A stretch of DNA of 8,778 nt from contig JAAZBW010000312.1 in assembly GCA_012513625.1 (NCBI GenBank), forward strand, positions 1 to 8,778. The letters are read 5' to 3'. Below are positions 1 through 6,176 of the stretch, piece by piece. The stretch is from Actinomycetales bacterium (GTDB lineage Bacteria > Actinomycetota > Actinomycetes > Actinomycetales > Actinomycetaceae). Every line of letters begins with the position of its first letter. The first letter of the stretch is position 1. The position numbers and the translations under genes are program-made. Below the pieces are notes generated by a model. That model had not been told where the DNA came from and did not search any database. It saw only the letters and a list, made by a program, of their open reading frames with translations.

Positions 1-55
1 ACTGAACGCAACGGAGACAACGGGTAGCGGCTCGGAATTTGACCCCCGACTCGCC

Positions 56-61
56 TAGAGT
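56..61 (+). promoter_or_regulatory. Candidate -10 element of senX3 (leaderless start)
   Basis: TAGAGT fits the actinobacterial TANNNT -10 consensus and ends 8 bases before the GTG at 70, so transcription would begin at or next to the start codon. There is no convincing Shine-Dalgarno sequence before GTG 70, which fits a leaderless mRNA. No good -35 lies at 16-18 bp; a TTGACC at 39-44 is only 11 bp upstream, too close to pair with it. Seen in sequence; promoter function is inferred. Confidence 0.4.
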
Positions 62-69
62 TCCGTGGT

Positions 70-1371
70 GTGGGGACAGGTATTGACGTGATCGTGGCCG
101 CGCTCGTCGGCCTGCTCGTCGGCGCGGTCGCTACGTGGGCCTTCTTCTCCTCAGAGCGGGAGCGGCGCGAGGACGTGGCTGAGGTGGCCGAGGACGTGAG
201 TCCGGAGGAGGCCGCCATGCTCGCGGCGTTCCAGGAGTCCGCCCTGATCCTTGGACGTGACGACGAGGTGTTGCGCGCCAACGCCCCCGCCCTGCAGTTC
301 GGACTCGCGCGCCAGCGCCAGCTCGTCCACCCGCAGATCCAGTACCTGGTGGCCCGGTTACGGGCCACCGGCCACGCACAGGCAGCCGAACTCGAGCTAC
401 CCCGCGGGCGGGCGGACTCCACCAGCAAGATCCACCTCACCGTCTCCGTGGCACCCCTCGCCCGGGACAGGGTGGTGGTGCTGGGACGGGACCACACGGC
501 GTCGCGACGCCTCGACCAGACCCGGCGGGACTTCGTGGCGAACGTGTCCCACGAGCTGAAGACCCCCGTGGGGGCGATTGGGCTGCTGGCGGAGACGGTG
601 TCCGAGTACGCGGACGAGCCGGAGGTGGTGGCGCGCTTTTCCGAACAGATGCGCGTGGAGGCCGCGCGGCTCGCCACCCTCGTCCAGGAGATCATCGACC
701 TCTCCCGCCTCCAGGAGCCGGACGCGCTCGTGGAAGCCACCGTGGTGGAGATGGACGCCGTGGTGGAGGAAGCGGTGGACCGGGTGCGGATGGAGGCGGA
801 GAACCACTCGATCGAGATCGTGGTGGGCGGCTCCACCGGCCTGCAGGTGCTCGGCAACGCGAACCTTCTCACCACCGCCGCTCGGAACCTGCTGGAGAAC
901 GCGATCCACTACTCCCCAGACCACTCGAAGGTATCCGTGGGTCTGCGCGCTTCGGACGGGGTGGTCCGCCTGGCAGTGGTGGATCAGGGAATCGGCATCG
1001 CCCCGGAGTCCCAGGACCGCGTGTTCGAGCGCTTCTACCGGGTGGATTCGGCCCGCTCGCGGGCCACTGGCGGTACCGGGCTCGGCCTCTCGATCGTGAA
1101 GCACATCGCCGCAGACCATGGCGGTGAGGTCACCCTCTGGTCCAAACCCGGCCGCGGCTCCACGTTCACGCTCGCGATCCCCGAGCCGCCGCAGGCGCAA
1201 CCGTACGAGCCGCCCCGCACCGCTTCCGATGGGGAACCCCCCTCCGAGCCCTCCCAGCCCTCCCAGCCCTCCAGCCACTCCCAGCCCTCCGGCCCCTCCG
1301 AGCCCACCCCGACCCCTCCCGCGCACCACGCCCCCGCACGCGAGGTCCCCTCTCAAAGGAGAGCCCCATGA
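70..1371 (+). CDS. senX3: Sensor histidine kinase SenX3
   Basis: Membrane histidine kinase of the phosphate-responsive SenX3-RegX3 system; it autophosphorylates on His and passes the phosphate to RegX3. Residues 8-26 form one hydrophobic membrane helix. About 45-145 is a degenerate PAS-like sensor region. The H-box FVANVSHELKTPVGAIG has the phosphoacceptor His161. The ATPase domain shows N-box NLLENAIHYSP (273-283), G1 DQGIGIAPES (305-314), F-box RVFERFYRVD and G2 GGTGLGLS (334-341). The H-box and G2 surroundings match mycobacterial SenX3 closely. An unusual Pro/Ser-rich tail follows from about residue 371 to 433. The start could be GTG 70 (leaderless) or GTG 88, which has GGGGACAGG 7 bases upstream; both keep the membrane helix. 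The stop overlaps the regX3 start by 4 bases (ATGA), implying translational coupling. Identification as SenX3 rests on the kinase core plus the RegX3 partner. Confidence 0.9.
   Translation: MGTGIDVIVAALVGLLVGAVATWAFFSSERERREDVAEVAEDVSPEEAAMLAAFQESALILGRDDEVLRANAPALQFGLARQRQLVHPQIQYLVARLRATGHAQAAELELPRGRADSTSKIHLTVSVAPLARDRVVVLGRDHTASRRLDQTRRDFVANVSHELKTPVGAIGLLAETVSEYADEPEVVARFSEQMRVEAARLATLVQEIIDLSRLQEPDALVEATVVEMDAVVEEAVDRVRMEAENHSIEIVVGGSTGLQVLGNANLLTTAARNLLENAIHYSPDHSKVSVGLRASDGVVRLAVVDQGIGIAPESQDRVFERFYRVDSARSRATGGTGLGLSIVKHIAADHGGEVTLWSKPGRGSTFTLAIPEPPQAQPYEPPRTASDGEPPSEPSQPSQPSSHSQPSGPSEPTPTPPAHHAPAREVPSQRRAP
1241..1305 (+). repeat. CCCTCCCAG-type tandem repeat in senX3 tail
   Basis: Imperfect repeats of CCCTCCCAG and variants such as CCCTCCGAG occur near-tandemly here and encode the Ser-Gln-Pro/Ser-Glu-Pro stretch at SenX3 residues 392-411. 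The strand is almost purely pyrimidine. The period of 9 keeps the reading frame, so copy-number change would only lengthen or shorten the tail. Confidence 0.6.
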
Positions 1372-2063
1372 CCACCCGAATCCTGCTGGTGGAGGACGAG
1401 GCCGCCTACCGCGATCCGCTGAAGTTCAAGCTAGAGCGAGACGGGTTCGAGGTCACCGCAGTGGCGACGGGCACCGACGCGCTCACCGCCTGGAACCCCG
1501 AGATCGACCTCGTGCTCCTCGATCTCATGCTGCCCGGCCTCTCCGGGGTGGAGGTCTGCAAGGCGATCCGGGCCCGGGCCGCCACCCCGATCATCATGCT
1601 CACCGCCAAGGACTCGGAGATCGACAAGGTGGTGGGCCTCGAGATCGGCGCGGACGACTACGTCACGAAGCCGTACTCCTACCGCGAGCTCGTGGCCCGC
1701 ATCAACGCGATCCTGCGCCGCATCCAGGGCGATATCGAGGATGCGGACGAGAGTGTGCTCCGGATCGGCCGCGTCACCATGGACGTGGACCGCCACGAGG
1801 TCACTGTCAACGCCGAGCCCGTGGCCCTGCCCCTGCGCGAGTTCGAACTCCTCGAGTTCTTCCTGCGCAACCCGGGCCGCGTCCTCACGCGCGGCCAGAT
1901 CATCGACCGCGTGTGGGGCCCCAACTACGTGGGCGATACCAAGACCCTCGACGTCCACGTCAAGCGCGTCCGCTCCAAGATCGAGGAGGACCCCTCCAGC
2001 CCGGAGCTCATCACCACGGTCCGCGGGCTCGGCTACAAGCTCACGCCGCCCCGCGAGGACTGA
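1368..2063 (+). CDS. regX3: Response regulator RegX3 (OmpR/PhoB family)
   Basis: DNA-binding response regulator paired with SenX3; in mycobacteria and relatives it controls phosphate-scavenging genes. It has 231 residues, normal for the family. The receiver domain (1-120) has the acidic pocket Glu9/Asp10, phosphoacceptor Asp52 in LLDLMLPGLSG, Thr79, and Lys101 in DDYVTKPYS. The C-terminal winged helix (about 130-228) contains LPLREFELLEFFLRNPGRVL, the recognition-helix segment GDTKTLDVHVKRVRSKIE and the terminal VRGLGYKL wing. KDSEIDKVVGLEIGADDYVT is near-identical to mycobacterial RegX3. The ATG overlaps the senX3 stop, and AAAGGAGAG at 1355-1363 is a strong ribosome site placed inside senX3. 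No residue expected for phosphorylation is missing. It is the last gene before a convergent neighbour. Confidence 0.95.
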   Translation: MTTRILLVEDEAAYRDPLKFKLERDGFEVTAVATGTDALTAWNPEIDLVLLDLMLPGLSGVEVCKAIRARAATPIIMLTAKDSEIDKVVGLEIGADDYVTKPYSYRELVARINAILRRIQGDIEDADESVLRIGRVTMDVDRHEVTVNAEPVALPLREFELLEFFLRNPGRVLTRGQIIDRVWGPNYVGDTKTLDVHVKRVRSKIEEDPSSPELITTVRGLGYKLTPPRED

Positions 2064-2081
2064 GCCCTCCGGGGCCGGATT

Positions 2082-2110
2082 GACGACGGCGGAACGCGCC
2101 CCCCGTCGTC
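2082..2110. terminator. Hairpin between convergent regX3 and lpqE
   Basis: GACGACGG (2082-2089) pairs perfectly with CCGTCGTC (2103-2110), leaving 13 bases between the arms in which GG/CC can add further pairs. It lies 18 bases after the regX3 stop and 28 bases beyond the stop of the convergent lipoprotein gene, so it could serve both strands. No T-run follows on either strand, as is common for actinobacterial terminators. Termination is inferred from structure and position. Confidence 0.5.
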
Positions 2111-2138
2111 GGGGAACCCCCCACCTGGGCGGGAAACC

Positions 2139-2600
2139 CTACGGAAGGTACTCGTCGTACGGCGAGAGGGTGCCGTCGAGCACCGGCACATCGCGGGTCT
2201 GGGCGCCCCGGAATTCGAACGTGACGGGGGAGGTGGAGCCCGGAGCGGCGGGCGAGGACTCGATCACGTCCGTCTCCTCCTCGAGCCGGGCCACCCCATT
2301 CGCGTCCACCTCGATCGTGGACTGGGATCCGCCCACGGAGACGCCCACGGTCACGGCCTCCGGGGTGTCGTTCACCACTGCGCCGAACAGTTGGGCCGGG
2401 GAACCCTCCGCCTCGGTGAGGAGCATGACGTTCTCCACCCGGACCTCGTCCCCGTCCACGAGGGAGACGCGCACCCCATCCGAGGGCGCGTAGGCCTCGT
2501 CAGTCCGCGTGGGGCTCGCCCACGCGCACGAGGAGAGCATGAGCGCGGCGGCCGCGGCGGCTGCCATGGCGGTGGACCGGATGCCGTGACGGCGGAACAT
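2139..2600 (-). CDS. LpqE-like lipoprotein
   Basis: Predicted secreted lipoprotein of 153 residues, function unknown. An Arg-rich N-terminus, an Ala-rich hydrophobic core (about 11-22) and the lipobox LSSC with Cys25 indicate lipid anchoring outside the membrane. The mature part begins with DEAYAPSDGV, followed by a small beta-rich domain with VRVENVMLL, VVNDTPEAVTVGVSVGG and PVTFEFRG, and ends in a short acidic tail. This pattern, and its place divergent from carD, match what I recall of mycobacterial LpqE and its actinobacterial relatives; the similarity in sequence is modest. The start is supported by AGGAG (plus-strand 2607-2611) 6 bases upstream of ATG. It converges on regX3. It could be placed more generally among small copper-chaperone-like or unknown lipoproteins; no metal-binding Met/His cluster is visible. 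Confidence 0.75.
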   Translation of the reverse strand: MFRRHGIRSTAMAAAAAAALMLSSCAWASPTRTDEAYAPSDGVRVSLVDGDEVRVENVMLLTEAEGSPAQLFGAVVNDTPEAVTVGVSVGGSQSTIEVDANGVARLEEETDVIESSPAAPGSTSPVTFEFRGAQTRDVPVLDGTLSPYDEYLP

Positions 2601-2642
2601 GCGCGACTCCTAGAGGGGACCGGGACCGAAGACCTATGCGGA

Positions 2643-2648
2643 AGAGTA
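2643..2648 (-). promoter_or_regulatory. Weak candidate -10 of the lipoprotein gene
   Basis: On the minus strand TACTCT fits TANNNT and lies 42 bases before the start codon. GTGACT sits 15 bp upstream as a poor -35. This is the best match in the divergent region but it is weak. Confidence 0.2.
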
Positions 2649-2768
2649 CCGGATGCGCGTGTCAGTCACCCTGCAAGTGCCACGAATCCGGCCGAATACC
2701 GCGGAATCCTGCAGCAATCCCGACCATTTTCGCCATGTGATCCATCTCTCGAAGGCACCAGCTCACCG

Positions 2769-2777
2769 TGATAGAAT
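2769..2777 (+). promoter_or_regulatory. Extended -10 promoter of carD
   Basis: TGATAGAAT is an extended -10 (TGN plus TAGAAT). Transcription would start around 2784, giving a leader of about 28 bases. That leader contains GAGGGAG (2796-2802), 9 bases before the ATG at 2812. The -35 position holds only a poor match, TCGAAG (2749-2754), 17 bp upstream. This promoter and ribosome site fix the carD start downstream of the longest open frame. Confidence 0.6.
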
Positions 2778-2811
2778 CGTGACCATTCTTAATCCGAGGG
2801 AGCCGCATTCC

Positions 2812-3294
2812 ATGACGTTTGAAGTGGGCGAAACGGTCGTTTATCCGCATCACGGGGCCGCTCTCATCGAGGAGATCACCACCCGAACCGTCAGAGGCGA
2901 GGAGAAGCTCTACCTGAAGCTCCGCGTCACTCAGGGTGACCTCACAATCGAGGTTCCGGCGGAGAACGCGGACATCGTGGGCGTGCGGGACGTGGTGGGC
3001 AGGGAGGGCCTCGAGCGAGTGTTCGAGGTGCTGCGCCAGCCCCACGTGGAGGAGCCCACCAACTGGTCCCGCCGCTACAAGGCCAACCTGGAGAAGCTCG
3101 CCTCGGGTGATGTGATCAGGGTGGCCGAGGTGGTCCGCGACCTCTCGCGCCGCGAGTCCGCGCGTGGACTCTCCACGGGCGAGAAGCAGATGCTCGCGAA
3201 GGCGAGGCAGGTCCTCGAGTCCGAGGTGGCGCTCGCCGAGAAGGCCACCGAGGAGGAGGCGCGCCTCCTCGTGGACGAGGTCCTCGCCTCCTAG
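2812..3294 (+). CDS. carD: CarD-family RNA polymerase-binding transcription regulator
   Basis: CarD binds the RNA polymerase beta lobe and the upstream edge of the promoter bubble and stabilises open complexes, notably at rRNA promoters. The 160 residues comprise an N-terminal Tudor-like RNAP-interaction domain (about 1-50, VGETVVYPHHGAALIEEI) and a C-terminal helical DNA-binding domain. The latter contains EEPTNWSRRYKANLEKLASG with the minor-groove Trp85, and the leucine-zipper-like GLSTGEKQMLAKARQVL. The sequence aligns without gaps to mycobacterial CarD as I recall it. RNAP-contact Arg25 is present, but residue 47 is Glu (LTIEVPAEN) where mycobacterial CarD has Arg47, and residue 112 is Ser (RDLSRR) where Trp is usual. 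The reading frame stays open upstream to 2653, but the family start, the SD and the promoter all support ATG 2812. ispD follows after 7 bases, so the two are probably cotranscribed. Confidence 0.96.
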   Translation: MTFEVGETVVYPHHGAALIEEITTRTVRGEEKLYLKLRVTQGDLTIEVPAENADIVGVRDVVGREGLERVFEVLRQPHVEEPTNWSRRYKANLEKLASGDVIRVAEVVRDLSRRESARGLSTGEKQMLAKARQVLESEVALAEKATEEEARLLVDEVLAS

Positions 3295-3301
3295 CCGCCC
3301 C

Positions 3302-4069
3302 GTGTCCACCGCCGTCATCATCACCGCCGCCGGGTCCGGCTCGCGGCTGGGTCACGCCCTCCCCAAGGCGCTCGTGCCGCTCGGCGGCCGCCCCATCCTC
3401 GCGTGGGCGGTCGACGGCGCGCTCGCGTCCGGCGTCTGCGACGTCCTCGTGGTCACGGCTCCCCCCGATCTGCTCGACGACGTGCGTGCGCTGGTCCCCG
3501 AGGGGACCGTCTGCGTGGTGGGCGGGGAAACCCGGCAGCGATCGGTGGCGAACGCGCTTGCCGCGCTGCCGCCAGACGTGGAGTTCGTGTTGGTGCACGA
3601 CGCTGCCCGGGCACTCACTCCCCCGCAGGTGTTCCGGGAGGTGGTGGGCGCGCTACGGAACGGATGCTCCGCCGTCGTGCCAGCGGTGCCGGTGACGGAC
3701 ACGATCAAGGAGGCCGCGGAGGAGACGGACGCGTCTGGCTCGGTGGGATCTGCCGGCGGCGCGGGATCCGCCGCGGCCGGATCGGCCGGCGCAGCAGGCG
3801 GGACGGGGACGGCCCACGCGGGGCGCGAGCTGGTGTCTGCCACGGTGGACCGTGCACGGTTGCGGGCGGTGCAGACGCCGCAGGGATTCGAGCGGGCGCT
3901 GCTCGAGCGGGCGCACGCGACGGACGGGGACTCCCTCACGGATGATGCGGGGCTCGTGGAGGCACTCGGCGAGCCGGTGTGGCTCGTGCCGGGGGCCGAT
4001 CTGGCCCTCAAGATCACCACCCCGTGGGACCTGGCACTCGCCGAATTCCTGGTCACCCGCCCGGACTGA
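3302..4069 (+). CDS. ispD: 2-C-methyl-D-erythritol 4-phosphate cytidylyltransferase
   Basis: Cytosolic MEP-pathway enzyme that joins CTP and methylerythritol 4-phosphate to give CDP-methylerythritol and pyrophosphate. It has 255 residues, longer than many IspDs because of an internal insert. Visible motifs: CTP-binding loop AAGSGSRLG (9-17) with PKAL (Lys22), GGETRQRSV (74-82), VHDAAR (98-103), PVTDTIKE (130-137), TVDR (181-184), QTPQGF (191-196), DGDSLTDDA (208-216) and KITTPWDLALAE (237-248). Between TDTIKE and TVDR lies a Gly/Ala/Ser-rich stretch (about 144-173) where E. coli IspD has only a short hairpin. The GTG start is 7 bases past the carD stop; the frame is open further upstream inside carD, but homology begins at STAVIITAAG. 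No strong SD is seen, so translational coupling to carD is likely. ispF, commonly next to ispD in actinobacteria, is not downstream. Confidence 0.95.
   Translation: MSTAVIITAAGSGSRLGHALPKALVPLGGRPILAWAVDGALASGVCDVLVVTAPPDLLDDVRALVPEGTVCVVGGETRQRSVANALAALPPDVEFVLVHDAARALTPPQVFREVVGALRNGCSAVVPAVPVTDTIKEAAEETDASGSVGSAGGAGSAAAGSAGAAGGTGTAHAGRELVSATVDRARLRAVQTPQGFERALLERAHATDGDSLTDDAGLVEALGEPVWLVPGADLALKITTPWDLALAEFLVTRPD
3731..3820 (+). repeat. Low-complexity Gly/Ala/Ser insert within ispD
   Basis: This segment encodes about 30 residues made almost wholly of Gly, Ala, Ser and Thr. At DNA level, units such as GGATCTGCCGGCGGCGC, GGATCCGCCGCGGCC and GGATCGGCCGGCGC recur imperfectly, consistent with growth by local duplication. 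The frame is intact on both sides. It falls exactly between two conserved IspD motifs. Confidence 0.6.
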
Positions 4070-4076
4070 GGGCGGG
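4056..4076 (+). terminator. GC hairpin overlapping the ispD stop codon
   Basis: CCCGCCC (4056-4062) pairs perfectly with GGGCGGG (4070-4076) around a 7-base loop that contains the ispD stop codon TGA. No T-run follows. An alternative palindrome, GCGGGCCCGC (4072-4081), overlaps the right arm. It is well placed to end the carD-ispD transcript before the convergent gene; function is inferred. Confidence 0.5.
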
Positions 4077-4108
4077 CCCGCGGCACAGGTGGGCACAGGC
4101 TGGCGCGA

Positions 4109-4132
4109 ACTACGGGACCACGATCCCGTAGT
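4109..4132 (-). terminator. Hairpin overlapping the stop codon of the membrane sulfatase-fold gene
   Basis: ACTACGGGA (4109-4117) and TCCCGTAGT (4124-4132) form a perfect 9 bp stem with a 6-base loop. On the minus strand the stem includes the last codons and the TAG stop of the gene. No T-run follows. It mirrors the hairpin at the ispD stop on the opposite strand. Confidence 0.5.
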
Positions 4133-6158
4133 AGTCACGATCCAGGATGAGGGAGGAGTAGTAGAACCTGCGGTCGATCTCGTCAGCGATGCGCTGCACG
4201 TGGTCCTCCGGCACCTCCACGCCCTCGTTCGGGGTGAAGCTCCGTGCCACCGCGTCATAGCGGCCGAGACCCGTGAGGAAGCTGCGATCGTTTAAGATCA
4301 CGAGCGGCTCCGTGCCGGCAAACACGTCCCGCCCCATGAGCAGGCGCGAGTCGAACTCGAGGCCCATCAGGTTTGAGAGCGTGGGGATGATGTCCAGGGA
4401 GGACACCGGCTCCTCCACCACCTCTGGCTCCATGCCCTGTGCATAGATGATGAGGCTGCTCCGGTGCAGCTCGAAGCGGGTGTCCACCACCTGCCCCGCG
4501 AGGTCATCGAGGTCCCGTTTCTCGAGGCCGTACGGGTAGTGGTCCGCGCTCAGCACGATCAGGGTCCGCTCCGCCACCCCGGCCTCCTCGAGCCGCTCCA
4601 TCAGGAGCTCCAGCGCGCGGTCCAGCTCGATCTGGGTGGCCAGGTACGCCCTCCCGCCCAGGTTGTACGGCAGGTTCTCCACCAGGTCCCGGTTCTTCTG
4701 GGCCATCGCGTTGCCGCCGAAGTTGTAGAGCAGGTGGCCGCTCACGGTCATGTAGTAGGCGTGGAACGGCTCGGATTCCAGGTACTCCGCAGTGGTCACA
4801 TCGACCATCTCGAGGTCCGATTCCGGCCACGTGTTCGTGACCACGAGCCCGTTCCCCACTCCCTTGTAGTCGTAGCCGAGGTTGGGGTGCGAGGTGTCCC
4901 TGCCGTAGTAGTCGTAGGTGTGGTTGTGATACGCCTTCGTGGTGTAGCCGAGACCCCGCAGCTGGTTGCCCATCGCGAACGGCATCGAGTTGGACCCCGA
5001 TTTCCACATGCTCCACACCCCGGCCTTCGGGATGAGGCCGGTAGTGGCCACGTACTCGCCGTCCGAGGTGCTCACCCCCCAGATCGGGTTGTAGAAGTTC
5101 GTGAACTCGAACCCGCCGTGGACCATCTTGTAGAGGGTGGGGGTGAGCTCCGGGTCGACCGCGTAGTGCGAGTACGCCTCCGCGGTGATGAACACCAGGT
5201 TGTAGCCCTCGAACATGCCCGTGTGCTCGTTCTTGCTGCTCGGCGTGAGCGAGCCGAAGTAGGTGTGCATGTTCCGCAGCTGCTCGTCAGGCTCCGCCTC
5301 CGCGAGGGCCGCGAAGTCGATCTCGAGGGCGTTCGGGCCGTACGTCACCGGCTCCGCGGTCTCCACCGGCGACGACGGAGGCTTGGCCCCCTCGTCAGGT
5401 GACGTGGCCGCGGGGGTGGGTCCCGTCGTCGGCAATGGAGAGGCGACGGGTGGCGGCGGGGCCACCTCCGGCTCGAACCCGAAGAGGAAGCGCTGCAGAT
5501 CGAGCCGCATGGCGGTAAAGAGGCCCAGCTGGTTGACGGATCCGACCGGTTCGTTGTTGGTGAAGTACATATCGTGCGGGCCGCCGCGACCCCTGTCCCC
5601 AAACGCCACGCCCGCGAGAGCGGCGCCGAACAGCGCCGCCGCGAGGCCCGCGGCGATACCGCGGTCCCGCCAGGAGAAGCGGGAGCGGGCCCATGCGGCC
5701 CTCTTCGGGAGGACCAGGAAGAGGACTAGTGGCAGCAGGAGGAGGATGAGCGCAGGCCAGTTCTCGCCCACCTTGACCACCACCACGCCCATGAACTCGG
5801 CGGCCTTGCCGCCCTGCGCGGCGGAGAACACGGTGTAGTAACTGCCAAAGATGTCGTAGTACAGGAACTGTGATCCGTAGATCGCGGTGAGGGCGGCCAG
5901 GAAGGCGCCCACGAGCATGTGGCGGGCGGTTCGCTGGAGGAGGCTTGCCACCACAAACACGACGAGCGCCGCCGAAACACCGAACAGGACCATGTAGAGC
6001 AGGCCGGAGTTGAGGAACGGGGCGACCGCCTGGATCCGGAGGATGGTCTCCCACCACAGCACCGCGGTCACGAGAAGCGCCGGCATCACGAGGCGCGCGC
6101 CACCATGCGGAGCCTCCCGTGCGTGCACGGGCGCCCGGGGCATCGTCGTTGAGGCCAT
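4110..6158 (-). CDS. LtaS/MdoB-type membrane phosphoglycerol transferase-like protein (sulfatase fold)
   Basis: Probable cell-envelope enzyme of the LTA-synthase/MdoB branch of the alkaline phosphatase superfamily, which moves phosphoglycerol or a similar phospho-alcohol from phospholipid to a glycolipid or glycan outside the membrane. The 682 residues begin with five hydrophobic helices (about 22-40, 53-73, 81-100, 134-150, 167-187), as in LtaS. A Pro/Thr-rich linker follows (230-272), then an extracytoplasmic catalytic domain (about 295-640). Likely metal/catalytic residues are Glu327 (FITAEAYS), nucleophile Thr364 in GVSTSDGEY, His475 (TVSGHLLY) and Asp539-His540 (SADHYPYGL). The segment SSLDIIPTLSNLMGLEFDSR is typical of the superfamily C-terminal part. 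ATG 6158 has CGGAG 12 bases upstream, a loose ribosome site; a second ATG lies five codons in. It stands alone, convergent with ispD. The exact donor and acceptor are unknown; a phosphoethanolamine transferase is less likely given the TSDGE motif. Confidence 0.85.
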   Translation of the reverse strand: MASTTMPRAPVHAREAPHGGARLVMPALLVTAVLWWETILRIQAVAPFLNSGLLYMVLFGVSAALVVFVVASLLQRTARHMLVGAFLAALTAIYGSQFLYYDIFGSYYTVFSAAQGGKAAEFMGVVVVKVGENWPALILLLLPLVLFLVLPKRAAWARSRFSWRDRGIAAGLAAALFGAALAGVAFGDRGRGGPHDMYFTNNEPVGSVNQLGLFTAMRLDLQRFLFGFEPEVAPPPPVASPLPTTGPTPAATSPDEGAKPPSSPVETAEPVTYGPNALEIDFAALAEAEPDEQLRNMHTYFGSLTPSSKNEHTGMFEGYNLVFITAEAYSHYAVDPELTPTLYKMVHGGFEFTNFYNPIWGVSTSDGEYVATTGLIPKAGVWSMWKSGSNSMPFAMGNQLRGLGYTTKAYHNHTYDYYGRDTSHPNLGYDYKGVGNGLVVTNTWPESDLEMVDVTTAEYLESEPFHAYYMTVSGHLLYNFGGNAMAQKNRDLVENLPYNLGGRAYLATQIELDRALELLMERLEEAGVAERTLIVLSADHYPYGLEKRDLDDLAGQVVDTRFELHRSSLIIYAQGMEPEVVEEPVSSLDIIPTLSNLMGLEFDSRLLMGRDVFAGTEPLVILNDRSFLTGLGRYDAVARSFTPNEGVEVPEDHVQRIADEIDRRFYYSSLILDRDYYGIVVP

Positions 6159-6176
6159 AGCGCTGTTGTACTCCGT

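Noticed and set aside
1..69. PHO-box-type operator before senX3
   Set aside because: Only one possible half-site (GTTCA on the minus strand, near position 4-8) is visible and the window is cut off upstream.
397..1356. Minus-strand open frame of 319 codons opposite senX3
   Set aside because: It is a Gly/His/Arg-rich shadow of the kinase gene with no domain.
1118..2083. Plus-strand open frame of 321 codons overlapping senX3 and regX3
   Set aside because: It is Pro/Arg-rich out-of-frame translation across two clearly identified genes.
2722..2787. GACCATT direct repeats upstream of carD (2722-2728 and 2781-2787)
   Set aside because: Two 7-base copies 59 bases apart are short enough to arise by chance; no further copies or symmetry support an operator.
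2653..2811. N-terminal extension of CarD by 53 codons
   Set aside because: It lies upstream of and across the extended -10 promoter, is not family-like, and a good ribosome site with the family start is at 2812.
3164..3301. N-terminal extension of IspD overlapping carD
   Set aside because: It is an Arg/Ser-rich shadow of carD; IspD homology begins at the GTG at 3302.
4464..5402. Long plus-strand open frame of 312 codons antisense to the LtaS-like gene
   Set aside because: It is rich in Arg, Val and His with no recognisable domain, and it mirrors the codon pattern of the real minus-strand gene, whose catalytic motifs are intact.
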